The notes under the pieces are model-generated. The model worked only from the letters and a program-made list of their open reading frames with translations. It searched no databases and was not told the DNA's origin. Below are positions 24,868 to 39,800 of a DNA stretch of 64,000 bases, one piece after another. Made by a program: the position numbers and the translations under genes. Origin of the DNA: Chromobotia macracanthus (lineage: Eukaryota; Chordata; Actinopteri; Cypriniformes; Botiidae); the NCBI GenBank assembly GCA_036877525.1, contig JAZGTH010000059.1:6200001-6264000 (forward strand), written 5' to 3'. Positions within the stretch are counted from its first letter, which is position 1; every line of letters begins with the position of its first letter.

Positions 24868-27800
24868 CTAAGAACAGGGTTCCAGACCATTATTTATTCA
24901 AGTTTGATATGTATTTATAAGTTCACATTTTCATGAAAACATGTTTCTAAGAATTCAAAAGCAAGTTGAATTTGTACCATTGACTCAGGTTCTGACTGCC
25001 AGATCTGACTCGCGTGGAGTTTTCCCATTGCACACAAAGTCTGGAAGAAGGAATCACATTGTAATGCAAGATGGTTCCTTGAGTTACAGATGTTAATATC
25101 CAAAAATCAGACGTTACGTAAAATGGCTAGAACCTGAAAATTAACAGAATGTACCTACAAAATGAAGTAGAATGTAAACAAGATTTGTATTTTCAGAAAT
25201 AAATGTTTATACTGCTTGCAAGTGCCCTTTTTTACAGAGGTTTAGGTTAACTAGTAAAAAAAATCTTTTACTGTCAGAATTGTTGTTTTGGTGAACCGCT
25301 GTTTTAAGACCCACCTCTCTAGCTGCTCTCTCTCCTGCCTGAACAGCCCCCTCCATATAACCGCTCCATTCTGTGGCCGTCTCAGTGCCGGCAAAGTACA
25401 GCCTGCCCACCGGCTCCCGCAGGACCCTGGAGGAATGTGAGATACATTTACCTTCCATAAATGCTAATTTCCTTCAAATAAACAGGGTAGCAGTCTATAC
25501 AGTCCTGAGCAGTGATGCTGCATCCAGGAATAACTAACCTGCCAAACTGTGTCATGATACCCGGGGGGAAGTAAGCAGTGTAGCAGCCTCCAGAATACTC
25601 ATCCTCACACCAGTTCTTCTCCTCATAGTGTACAGGCTAAAGAAGAGACCCCCATTAAACAATTCAGCATGTTCTCATGTCACTATTGGACAATTATCAA
25701 GTGGAATAATCAAGTGGGTGAAAATGAATATATGTATGCAATATGATATTGCTTTAAATTTGTAAAATCTATTTAAATTAAAATATATTTATACACTGAA
25801 AATGATGTAAAAGAAAGCATCACTCATCACTGATATCAGATATTTTCGATAGTTTCGATATCTGTGCAGCCCTACTTTAAAACCTTTACACAAAATAAAA
25901 GAATGATTTTGATTGGTGGAGACTCACATGGAGTGCTTCCTCTGAGCCCAGCACACGAGAATAAATCTCACAGATCCTTCTCTTTCTGAAATTGTTGGGA
26001 AGATCACGACAAGCTCAGCACAATATTTCCATCTAAAAATACAGTCATCTACTTTATCGATATGAAACATTCAGTAAATATCTACCTCTCCTCCTTTGTC
26101 AGACCCGCTAGTCTCCTGGATTTTCTTGCCAGAATGAAACTGTCAAGAGAAAAGCGCACTTTCTAACACTCATTGGTAGTTTACAAAGGGGTAATGGAGT
26201 AAATAAACAAAGCTTTATTTACCCCATTATAGCAGGCACAGATCCATCAGGCTTAGTGTCATCAAGCGTGAGACCGACAGGCGCTTCCTCTTCCTCGATC
26301 ACCATGCTGCCACAGTATCCTTTAAAATAAAGCAAAATAGATTCAAGACAAGGCAGTATCTCAAATCATGTTACGTACACTAGAAAGTGAACATGTACAG
26401 ACCCTTCTTCCTCCAGAAGTTCTCTTTGTAGTACACCATGCATTTGATGACTGAGCCCATGGGCACTCTATGAATGAGCTGATTCCTCAGAGGGGGCAGC
26501 TCAGGGTTAAAATGGATCTTCAGGTTCAGTCCTGGTGGTATGGCGATTATGACATATTTGGCCTATAAGAACAGATGGAGCGAGACGGTGAAAACAAGCC
26601 AAGAAAACAAACTGCAGTCATTTCAGGTATATTGCAGTCTAGTACATTACACGCTATTACTCTCACATTATAAATCACTATACAAACCAAAACCACTATA
26701 TTCCCACATAACAAGTTTAGGTTGGAAGAACATGTTTTTTGAGAACATTTAGAGAACATCAGTCAACGTTCTGAGAATGCTCTCTGTTGGCTGGCTTCTG
26801 TTCTTATATATAATTTCTGCACCAGTATGGTAGCACTTAGTTAATATGTGGGCGTCTTATGTAAACTTTTAAGAAACGCGTTGGCTTGTGCCTATATGTA
26901 TCATTTAATGTGTGTACAATATAATGTAGGATGTAAAAGAAACTAATGAAGGATGGGGGCTGAACAGAGCTGTTCAGATGACCCTGCTCCTCACTCCTGC
27001 AGGTTAAGCAGCTCTTCAGCAGCCTGTAATAAGCTTTCAGCACAGTAAGAGGATGTGGGCAGGACAGCAGGATGAAGAGCAGCTTACCATTAACAATTCA
27101 TCAAGCCTGCACATATACATCATTATACATGCTTCAAAGTGCCAATTTTGTCCTTCAGTTAGTCCATTTAGCATCGGAGTTCAACCATTTAGCATCAGAG
27201 TTCAACTTGTCAGTGGTTACTGATCCCACAGTCTACGTTCAGAATAATGGACGCAACTTTTACCATTTTGACCTAGTGCTGTGCGTGATAATGCATCCCA
27301 CAATGCAATGTGCTCGACATTTCCTTTTTATGTGACGACTGAACCAAGCTCTTAAAACAACACGTTCTCAATTCTAATGGGAATTTAAGACACGTTTTCA
27401 GCTCAGGGTGTCTCCACTGGCACTTCTCTAAGTGTTGTTTGTGCACCTTCTGACCTTGTATATCTCCTCACTGATTGTCTTGACAACCACCAGGTCTCCA
27501 GTCTGGTCGATGCTGTAGACGGCACTCTCCAGCTTCACACGGTCACCCAGTTCTTTGGCCATTGCCTCACTGATTTGACTGGAGCCTCCGGAAAACTTGC
27601 GCTCCTGACGTACAGAGGAAGCAGACTTCACGTGTTACATTTTGTTATACTATTCTAAATTCATTCCCCTGTTCCATTTTTTTATGCTTCTGAGCTCTAT
27701 TTCAGCATTATTGAAACACTTTTACATTTGTACAAGAACTGCAATTCATTTATTCACCAACAGGTGTCTCTGCATCTCACAGAAAGACAGTCACATTAAG

Positions 27801-30800
27801 GTTGGGTGGTAATAGCTTTTCAGACACTGTTAGAAATATCTGACAGAAAAGAAACAACATTGAACAGGCCAAAACAGTTAGGTTGACAGCTCCATAACTC
27901 AAAGAAAGTCTTTAATAAACAGTGTGACATTTTGTAATCAATGTAACACTAAATCTTTTCTGTTTTGGTTTATTAGTAACATCAGATGATACATGCTAAC
28001 AGATGAAGAGATTCCTGCTATAAATATGACCCAGATATACTGTAGTAGCTTGCAACTATTTTGGTATGTTACATAATCCGTTCAGGGTCAGAGGACTGAA
28101 CAGGGACTGCAGAAGATAACCTCTTTCAAGAGTCATCCTCATACTCGAGGAATAAATAACTACACTCCAGAAAGGTTTTTTAACAAATTGGTCAAGCAAA
28201 AATACTAACAAAATACAGATATACAAAATACAAAAAAGAAAGTTACTCTGAATACTTTGTGTGTTGCATCAACATCAACCAGGCTTTGATTTCACACCAT
28301 CATACTTCATTTGAATACGGGGAAGCATGAATAATGAGACCTACAGTTGAGACATTTTCGGTGAATGATGACATAAATTTCAGTTTATCATGAAAGCTGC
28401 TCATAGCACTGTAGCATACATTTATCTTTATGCATTTGACAGACACGTTTATACAAAGCAATTTACAGTGCATTCAAGTTATTCATTTTAGCTGTTTGTG
28501 TGTGTTTCCTGGGAATCGAACCCACAACCTTTGTGCTGCTCATTCAATGCACCAGCTGAGCTACAGGACTTCTATAGTTTCTTTAGAGCGTAACAGGCCC
28601 TGCTGACAAAATGCTTTAATTGTATGGAGGTGAGTATGACTATGAGTAAATAAATGAGTATGATTATAAATTTTATGGAGATGAAAACGATTAAAATCAA
28701 ACAGGTTTGGAAAAACATACGAATACATATTTTGGGTGAACTATTGTTTCTGTATTCATGAAAACATTTCTGTTTCTTCTCCAGAAAATCCATTCTTTGC
28801 TTTCTTTAAAGGGCTCATTTGGAGAGCTGTGGTTAACTAAATTAGGGATAAAGATCAGATAGTGACAATGACTATTGCAGTTGGCAGGAACATTTGATCA
28901 ACCAGTTACAGCTTGATTTCTCTCACTCTCACAAACACCTGCTTTCCTCAGCTTCCTATTTTCTGTGAGATATGGTGGTGTGTGGAGGCTAGAGCCCACA
29001 TCTCTCTCTCTCTCTCTCTCTTTTTTCTCACTCCCACAGATGTTGATTATACTGTAAACACAAACGCTGGTGCGGTGAAAAAGCCAAGGAGACACACACA
29101 CACACACACACTAACACACACGCAACTGTGCAAACGCACATGGCGTCATGCTGGGGAGTTGTTCATATGTCAGCGTGTAGCTTTTGGCGTTTACTCTCTG
29201 TATAATTAACTAACCGAGATAAACGTGCCTGACCCTGCGTATCTAAATGTTATGCAACAGTACTGCAGTTTCTATGAACAATCTACAGAGTAACACATAC
29301 ATAGACAGATAAATAGGTGGATGGATGGATGGATGGCTTGGTTAAACAAATGTTATTCAAACATTGTTTTATTTTGTAACATTTTAAAAACATTCCACTA
29401 ACTACTTAAGAATAACGTTTTTAATATACATTATATGATATATAATGTTAGAAAAACATTCAACTAATGTTACTGCAAGCACTTTTTTGATAACTGTGAA
29501 TGTTTAGCCAACATTCTGAGAACGTTTCCTGTTCGCTGGGTAGGTGGGTTAATCATCATGACCCATGCCTCATATTAGGATTTTCTTACCTGGCCTCCGT
29601 TGGTGGTGGAGAAAATTCTCATAGTACCGCCACACTGTTTGACGTACCACAGGAACCACAGAGCTGACACCTCATGAGGCTCGGAGGTCACGTTCACATT
29701 GACAAACAGGTTAGCAAAACGGCGAGCAGCCCTGTGATCAGTGGGTGAAAACGTGTCATCAACAGCTAATACATCATTCACCAATGATGCCTTCTTTAGG
29801 TCGTGTCTCAGTACCTGGTCCAGCAAATCTTGTCAAAGAGTTCCTTCATGGTCATTTTGTCCCAGTCTTCAGCATGAGGGGCTCTCCATGGAGCTTCCTT
29901 TGGAATCTGAAGCACACGTTGGCTATTATCATCCACTTTTTCTTCTACGCAAACAACTTAACAAGCTAACAGACGGTCTTATCTGGTTTATGCTAGCCTA
30001 GCTGGTCTTCCTGTTTGGTTTGCCCAGAGGCCCTATCAATGTAGTAAACAGACCAGACTGGGAGACCAGTTAAAACTAGATGTAGCTAGATTGAAGTTTT
30101 ATCATTGATATACAAGTCTGCTACATGCTTATGAATGTGACATGAATGTCTGCTTATGTATGTGTGAAATTCTGCTTATGAATGTGACATGTACCTCCAT
30201 TCCCATCTGGTCCATTGTCCTCCAGAGGTTGTTATAGTCCAGGTAAGCCAGAGGGTTCCACATTGGTGGGAAAGGCCCTTTGAATGGATATGATTTCCCC
30301 TTGGAAAGACAAACCAGTTTCTATAAGAAATCTTCTACCTTACCACCAAATAATGAAAAGTGTAATTCTTATTGTTGTCATTGCTGACGTAATGTCTTTA
30401 TCATAGCCACCATGACCTCATTATGATTATACATGTAACCATTCTGGAATGGAAAACGCTTTTCGCTGCCTAAAATATACGTAACTACAACTTGCTTGGC
30501 TTGACCTCAAATCAGTTAATGAAGGGCCTCTGTTCACACTCGCGGCTGAACTTAACAGTTGCGCTAATACAAGCGCGAGATCAAAACAATAAACTTGACC
30601 TTATCAAATCTAACTACGATTTTATGATTTTCTCATAAAAATGTGACGATCTTCTTCATTAAGAGCAGGGCAAGAGGTATGCGCTCATTTTGAGGACTAG
30701 GATATAATATGGAACAAAGATACAAAAATATCTATAAATATATATCAGCGTATAATGCCAATACATTAAACCAGAAAATTCATAATCACAGATAATGACA

Positions 30801-33800
30801 ATATTAGTGGTTGGCACACGACGGCTATATGACACAAGCTGTAGTGGAAATGCTTAGTCAGGATGATAATACTCTGTGTGGCAGGCCAATGGGGTAAATA
30901 TATGCAGACATTACTTCATACCTGGATTGCTCTGTTGCTGTGGGGCTCTTAAATGAGCACAGTTAGGCTGATTGATTAATGTTTGACTACAGATAAAGGA
31001 CGACGCACTACATGATGCAAAACCCCGCATGAAAATTAAGTCACTGATAAAGAAAAGTCCAGAGTGACAGTGTGAGTGTAGTAAAGGTTATTGTGGTGTC
31101 AAACAAAGCAACTTTGTCAGAACTGCCCACACAAACACCTGTTATCTACTGTACGATTCCTACACGAGTTACACGTTCCATACAAAAAACTGATAAGTGG
31201 GAATATATGTGAAGCACATATATAATATACATGTCCATGTATGGATTCATGGATATACAGATACTCACATATAAACACATGCATCTTTAATTAAAAAAAA
31301 AACTACAAACTTAGCCTTTTTCATATGTAACAAATACACAATATAGATTTCTGCAAACAACTAGAATTTTTAAGTTAGGATACATATGATATCTAATATA
31401 AGTGTGATACGTGTATTCAAATGTGTATAAGAAAAACATGTTCTGTGCTTCATATTTGCACATATGCTTGTATCAAACAAATAGTGGAATTAGAAATGTT
31501 TGTTCTCAAACCTTTAGAAAACATAATTATAAATTATACATAGTTATGTTCTTAAATGGCCATATATGAGATTTCTGTCTGAGACTTTAAGCAATCTGTC
31601 TTATGTTATAGTTTGTGCATTTTCAGCACATCATTTATTAAAGCCTGTAATTTTATTGCTCATGTCTGAGAGGAACGAGAAAGGCGCTCCAGCAGGACTA
31701 GAATGCACTGTGTTGGAGAGATAAATGGGTGAAAACACTTATTCAACTGGCAAAGGACCATAAACTGCCTGCAATTAATCTCTGTGGAAGTCATCTGTAT
31801 TACTGTAATGTCTCTGAACTCTGTATGCAATCCCTGATGCATGCTATTCTCCTAAAATGTATGATCTTTCAACGTGACTTTTGCATCGTGCCATATACAT
31901 TTCTCTCAAAGATCTGAGTAACGCTACAGGAAAACAAGACACTGCTGAACATGTTCATCTGAATAAAGCTACGATAATAATCGACCTACTGCGTTTTAAT
32001 TAGATCAAAGGAACAGGTTTAAAGAATTAAAAGGGAAAATAAAAGGTTTATTTTAAAATGTACATTGATATTAAGGCTACGAGGGACCCCACTGTTGTAT
32101 TTGTAAAATATATACAGTATACAGTATATAATAAAGGAAACCTCAACACCCACAACAACAGAGGACATTAGATCGCTCACCATCCAGCAACAGGTCTGTT
32201 CCCATGGTGACGGAAGTGAGGTGGAGAGATGGAGTGCATCTCTTATGATATCCTTTCAGACAGAGCAGAACATAAGCCTCAACGCTATTACTAACCTCAC
32301 ACTGCTGCTCATCACGTCTCAGTTACAAGCAATAAAGCGAGACCACATCCTGGCCTGCACAATGCATTAGCTTCTGCAGTAACCTACTGTACCTTACAGT
32401 ATGATTTGACAGAAATCAAAACTTATTCTTTCTTTGCAGAGGTAAGCAGCTAATATTGTTTACAATGATGCTAGATCTAAAGAAGTGTCCATATATGTGA
32501 AGTGTCTAAAGGTTGACAGTGTCAATTTTTTAAAAATATGTTTTGCTAAACAAGCTTATTCTGCAGAGACACCACATATCAAATAGTGCCAAATTTTGTG
32601 GCACATTTAAAACACTCTCTTTTTGTTTGAGCGGTCTGACGCGTTAACTTCTGCTTGACCAATGATGTAACTTTGGGGGCAGGACAACCTGTTTAGTACT
32701 TGGAAGTGTTTGGAAATCCAGTGTATACATTATTGTCTCTGGTGCTGAAGAAATTACACACTGCACTTTTAACAACACTGCTTGTGGTGTTTACTATATA
32801 CCAGTGATTTGTCATAGAATCTATCAGCCATAACATCACTGTTTATTCATAATCATAAAGATATGCTGAAAGAGCAGTTGAATATGATCATATACGTTAC
32901 AGAGGCAGAGGAAACTGGGTCTGGCCTTTAGGATTACAGCTATAGAAAAGCTGATTACACCGGCGCCTTGGCTGCAGGCTCATCTTAATTATAAAATGGC
33001 CTGCTCATTGTAAGGGCCTTTATTGGCTAATACTGAGCCCAGGCCAACACATGATTGCTGGGTAACAGGTGATACTGTAAAAGCAGTCATAAAACTTTCA
33101 GCAAATCATGTGCGGACACAGACGTGACTGGCTACGTGACAGCCTGATAAAATCAAAGTCTCTTTCATAATACTACACAGACAAACGACAAGCAGAAAAT
33201 CTCCTGATAAGATCGACATAAACTCAAAGTTCATAAAAACTCTTTCATGTACTCAGATTTACAGTTTTCACTGTTGTGTTATCAAATGCAAATATATTTA
33301 ATACATTTGTTAAAAGTAAACCTTAGTTAGAAGTTAACACTGAATGTTTTCCCTAAAAGCCTCAAGAATTCAACATGCCTGAGCAAGTCTGCCGTGTGGT
33401 GTTCATGCAGTAATTTGCTCCTGACGCCTGCATATCGAATGCATTTGGAAAACTGTATTTGACCAAATAATAATTATTTATTAGTATTATGTATGATGTT
33501 TTATTAATGACACTTTGCCAAAAGATAAAACTAAATGTCCTAATACAGTACCTGACCATAACGTTCAAATATTTGATGATCATGCTACAGGGCGGGTGAT
33601 CTAGATAAAACTCAAGTACAAAAGTGCCAAATGCCAAGAAATTTCTTTTGCAAATTCTGCTCTGAAACACTTTATACTAGAGCTATGGTAAACAGTTTTG
33701 GACCGATTTGAACTGTATATATTTACATTTACATATTTTAAACTATTTTTTAAAAGTAGAAAATTAATTTTTGTGTCAGTAGTGTCACCCAATAGAATTG

Positions 33801-36800
33801 CTATTCTGTTGTAATTCTATGGCCTCACATAACATCATTGGTTCAATCAATGTTATTTTTATTTGTGCAATCCTGTCTTGTTTATTTACTGAAAAAAAAG
33901 GCTTGAATGGTGATTTATATTGTAATTATACAGTACATAATTATGCCGCTGACCATAACAATCAGCTGGAGAATGTACACGGGCTTTTTAATTAGTGGAG
34001 AGACAAACAAAAGAAAACCCATCCTGGCATTCTCTCAGCTTAACAGGAAAAACCTGTCAACTGAATCTGCCTGGTTATGAGCCGAGAAGGAAACGCCCCA
34101 GATCCCAAAGACAGAGCCAGACACCAAAATACGAGAGACAGACAGAGAGAAAGAGAGACTGTCCCCTCAATTCAACAGCAATTGTCTTCTGATAAGGGCT
34201 GCTGCCATGGTAACCCACAGGGATGCTACGATCAGGAGATAATGGCACAAGGAGAAAGAGGACAGGCCAACACATGCACAGTAACACACACATGCATAAA
34301 TACACACATATCATTAAGACACTTTGAAAACACAACACTCTGCACAATCTCAGCCAATCAGAACATGTTTGATGTTTAATTTACAGTTATGTGAATATGT
34401 GAGAGAGTTTAAACCAAGGAGAAAAGGTCTAATCAAACCTTTATTTTCTAGTGCCTCTGTCCTTCAGACATCTAGTATTCTTCACAAATGAAGCACTGAA
34501 AATCACATCAGGTACATGTGATGTGCAAAGCCTTATATTGGCTTCATCTTCTGTTTATTCTTTTTGCATTTGTGCCTTTGGGTGTATTCTGATCAAACCT
34601 GCATGGAACAGTTGGCTTGACATAGAATGAAGAAATGAAGAAGAAATGAAGAAATGAAGAAGAAATGAAGCCAATCATTTCTGAAAGGAAGGCATTTGTT
34701 TGTGTATTTGTATAGAGCATGAGGAACAGTAAAGGATTCATTTTGAGTAAACTATTCATATTCCTAGTTTTAAGGCACTGTGCAACTACTAACAAGATGT
34801 TAAAAACCATGATAATGTTGGTAGAATACATTCATGTTTTGGAAATGTAAGATAATAATATTGAAAGCAAAGTTAACAAAACAGTAACAAGCTGTGCTGC
34901 AAACCTTTTATATTACAGTAAAATACAGTAAAATATAACTTTTACTGTAATAATAAACCAAACTGTCTTAACCAGTGTTTACAGGGATAATGCCCAGATG
35001 GACAGAATGATGTACATTTTGATGTAGACTTCACCATGGTGGTACACAGATGGGTATTTATGCTGGTGGACAGAGTGAAGGATTATGGGAAAGATGCCAC
35101 AGGGCCTTTCCATGGTAACTAAAGTCAAGGTCCGGCCTAACATGATCCGCAATGAAAACTCATCTCATCTTCACTGTGACATTTCTCTCTGTGCACACCA
35201 TCTCTCTGTGAACTTGTTGGTTTGATGATCTTGACATTTTTTAGATAACTTTAAAATGACCATGTTTTGATTTTAATTTTAGTAGTATTGCATGAGCTTT
35301 ACTTTGGTCATACAGCTACATGAAAGCTGCATTCTAAGAGGCCTGTGTTTTATGCTGGCAATAGCCAGCCGGAGAACAAGAGACACTACAACCAAATCTA
35401 ATAAGGTCATGCAGTGTGCATGTGCTAAGGGCAGTGATGCATCTACTTAAATTGGATACGGGTCAGGAGGGGGGCTGGTGTCTTCAGTTCTGCCCTTCTT
35501 ACCCACTCTGAGTGGCTGGAACCATATTACAAGCTTCCTTTAGGCAGCGATTAGCATCTACAGGCTCAGGATCAGCACACTAATGTGGTGGAGGGACTCA
35601 GTATTCATCCCTGTTTAGCTGTGTGAGCCAGGCTGGGCTCTGACTTCCTGTGCATTAAGACACGAGTGTGCTCGAACAAAAGGCTGAATTATCAGCCCAA
35701 GCTCTGCCCTAGAGCTGTGAGGAGAGCTCGGGTTGAGGAGGGGAGAGGGATGTTGTTCGAATTTTTCTTTTTTTTTTTATTCGCCAGTATGTCAATGCTG
35801 CTATGTGTGTAGGCCTTCACCACGGTTTACCTTCACATAGTGAACCAGAGACTCCTGTTCGTTGACTTTGTACGTCTTCACACCGTACTCTTTGGCTAGT
35901 CTCAGGATTCGGTTCTGAGTAGGCCCAATGTATGCTCCACCCAGATCCACCCATTTGGTCTCCTTATTCTGAAAGCATATGAATTTGCATCAGATTCACA
36001 GTGTGAATCTTAACACCGAGCACCTTCTTCACTGAACATTCTACATTCAACACTGAAACCAACCCCGCTAACTTTTTCAGAACGTTAGCTAACGTTCTCT
36101 AAGAGTTCTCTCAAAGTTATCAAAAACGTTCTTGCAGTAATGTTGAATGTAGAATGTAAAATGCTTTTTAACATTATATATCATTATATATATATACTAT
36201 ATAAACTATAGTAGTTTATATTAGTTAGGGGAACGTTTTAAAATGTTGCAGAATTCAAAAAAAATATTTGAATAATGTTCTTTTAACAAAGCAATTAAGT
36301 TACAATGTCTAAAAACTGGATGTTTTGAATGTTGCTTGAACTTTGAATATACATTTAACATTTTTGTTTCTTAATGTAAACATTAGGGAAACGTTCTTAC
36401 AACTTAAAATTGTTAGCTGGGAAAAAGGAACTATGCAAACTTATGCAAGGACAACAGATTCTCTTCCAGCAGAGTAAACCCAAGTATTTATTACATGTAG
36501 ATCCTGTGTGGTTAAATGTGAAGTTGTTTTATTCTTTTGACTCTCAGATTCTGTTGGCACATGGTACACCTGTTTTGGGGTATTAAGAGCACTAAATACA
36601 GGCAGGTGTAAACGTCCAAATCGTTTTATGATTGGATCACTCCAACCACATTCTAAGACTGAGTTAAGAGATAAATGTCTTACCTGAACAGTGAAGGTTC
36701 TTCCACCAACACGGTCTCTGGCCTCCAGGAGCACAGGGTTCAAGCCGCTCTCCACCAACAGCTTGGCGGCACTCAAACCTGTCCGGTGTGAAAAGTGAAA

Positions 36801-39800
36801 AGATGAACCTGGCACCTGAGCAGGACTGTTATGAAGGGATTATGATTTTAATAGAAACAGTGTGTATAAAAATGGGCAATATTTGCTAGATTTACTCTAT
36901 TGGTCTGTAAAAATATTTGGAAAATCTCCAGCCTGAAACATTACGAGTTGTTCCTGTTTTGATAACATACTGTCAGTTCCTGTCTGTGTAGCTACCATTC
37001 ACAGTCTGTTGACATTGACTTCCTACTGTGTGATATCATAATTGACCTTCTATAAATAACATCTATGTATTAAAACTTCAGATAATATTTTGTGAGTAAA
37101 CAGTTTGTCTTTGGCTGAGCCTCAGCATACAAAAGTAATGTACAGAGGTCTTGATTGTGGTGCAACCTACAATATCACACACAAACATTTGCAAAATCTT
37201 TATATTATCTACATCAGTGTAAAACACTATATTATTACCAATAAATGTTTACCTCTTCCCTATAACCATTGACATTTCTGTTTAAACCCTGAAGACTGTG
37301 TCGTGATTATGGTGTCAAAGAATTAAAGCAACAGTGTAAGAAAAAGGCAAACACACTGAACATACACTCACTTCCTCTCTTTACAGAGGAAGTGAAAGTG
37401 CTCTTATAAGTTTCTAATAACATAATGAGTTTTTACCATCTTAGCAAATGTTAGGACTTGGTAGGTCTAGTGAGGACAGCTTTCAGACGGCACATAAAAA
37501 GGGGAATTGTGATTATGAATTGCAGCATCTCTGCGATACTGCTGTCACTGCGGGAAATGTCCATGTCCCAAATGCTAAGAGTAATATCTTGTTCAGTGTT
37601 ATGAGGGTTTTTAAAATGCTTTGTGCTTACAGACACAGTGATACAGTATGACAGTGTAGCAGAGGACATCTGAGGCCAAAACATGACCTTGGAAGTTTAT
37701 ATAATATCACACTGCAGTTGGTAAACTGAGAAAGTGTCAGACGTCCAGAAAAACAGCTCAGCCAGCCCAAACATCCAAACCATCTTTAGGGTCCTGCGGC
37801 TAGCAGTGACCCATATCATGCATATCTGCTGACAAAACCTTCCCAGGCTAACAGGGAATGCTCTCTGAATGCTGGCTGACGTTCTCCTAAAGTTCCTTCA
37901 AAGTTATCAAAAACATTCTTGCAGTAATGTATTTTTTTATTGTTATTTTTTATATTGATATAGATGAAAAACATTTTTCTTACGTTGTTAGTTGAACGTT
38001 TTAAAACATAATGTTAATACTTAACGTTTTTGTTACTTTAGGGAGACATTAGGGAAACATTCTTACAGCCTAAAATTGTTAACTGGGTCATTCATTTATC
38101 AACACACAGATCAAGAAATTATAAAACTCTTAGTGGCTACAAAACCTGGCCACAGCTGTGAACTCTCATATCTGGTACGAAACTGTTGGTTTACTAAATC
38201 AAGCGAAAGACAAATAAAATATGAAGCTTTCAGTCAGAACAACCCACAGTGAGATCCACTGCAGTGAAACCTGATTGTTTAACCAGGTGGCATGAGTAGG
38301 TGGTATTCAGGTCTCATCTGAGAAAGATGGAGGATGGAATTGTTCCTGAGAACGATTCAACACAATCTCATATTTCACGTGTCTGCAATTACCCGCCTAT
38401 CTGAAGCTATTATATCAGCGGCCGTGCAAACATTCACAATCACACTGATCCTAGAGATCAGAGCCGCCAGGTCCCCCATGATTGTTTGTGGATAAAATAT
38501 TGTGTGATCTATTCATATGTGATGTTTAATTCAGTTTGTAACTGCTCAGCTGAATTGAATACATTCTTCTTCCATAATAGCCCTCCAGGGAGACCACTGA
38601 CCTTATCCTCCACGTCTGAGAAAGCTGGCTTACAAGCTTCGATTTTCTTCCTTTGGAAGCATTAACAACTTGAAGTTTTAAGGAACTTGGCAGAAACACA
38701 ATCTAGCTGGTCTTTGTCGCTGAAATGGGACCACACTAACTGAACTGTTCCACTGCCAAGTAAACACGTAAACACAGATGCATACCAATACGACACTCAC
38801 AGTGCACTTAAAACATGCTCAGAATTAATAAAGCACGCAGACACAGTAAAGCCTACGTTCCCACGTTTGGGCAAAGCAATGGTTGGCTGATATAAGTGTG
38901 AAAATCTCGATTCATCTTAGAGCTGTATTATTAATAACATTCAAAGATTTTAGTGCTGTTTGAATCTATAATGTGGGAGACATCCGCAGTACATATTTTT
39001 AAAGATGTATTGTTTTTGCCAGAAACTGAGACTGTAATTTAAAGTGAAACATTGTTTATTAATATCATTCATTCAGGGCTGTTTCTATGATTTCAGCCTT
39101 GGGGGCTCATATGACTGTTTGCTATATTGGTCTAGACATGTGATGGGAGGTATTAATTATTTCTAAAACAAATCATAACAATAAAAACAATATTAACCAA
39201 CAGCATACTGCTCTGATTTAACAAACATCTGCAATTCTTAAATCACTACAAATAACAGTTTTCTGGCGATGTACATTATGTTGCATTTCTGTAAAGCAGC
39301 TTTGAGACAGTATGTATTGTAAAAAGTGCTATGAAAAATGTGAATTAAAAACGTGAATGTGACATAAATATGAAGACAAAAGAATTTGTTTGTTCTATGT
39401 TTGTCACGTACCATTCAATGCATGAAATGGAGGCTGGATCTATATGCTAATACAGAGAGTTTAATAAAACTAAATAAATTTGAGCAACATGACATGCACA
39501 GTGACCCGTAACATGAAGGCAAACACTAGAAAATAGCACAGACATAAACAACATCCAACAAACTAATGCTGGAACCACTAGAGTGTATATATACAAAAGG
39601 TAATCAATGAAAACAAGGAACACCTGGATACACAAGGGTGGGGAAAAACACAAAAGAACTACAATAACCATAGACATGGACTACAAAATGACATGGCATT
39701 TCAAAATAAAAGACATAAGAAAACAACACATACATTACAATGTTGGTTTCCCATCACTCCTTAGGGCCTCACCTGTGCAAATGCATCACAACCCTGAATC

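Larger units (their letters stand above)
30300..35830 (-). other. mao intron 3 (5.5 kb)
   Basis: AT-rich intron. Contains a probable dispersed repeat at about 32597-32775, a short tandem repeat at 34623-34671 and an 11-bp-arm inverted repeat at 34913-34950. No additional exon could be supported. Confidence 0.75.

Noticed and set aside
28505..28567. tRNA gene on the minus strand
   Set aside because: A and B boxes are perfect, but the sequence continues into a SINE tail and does not form a complete cloverleaf.
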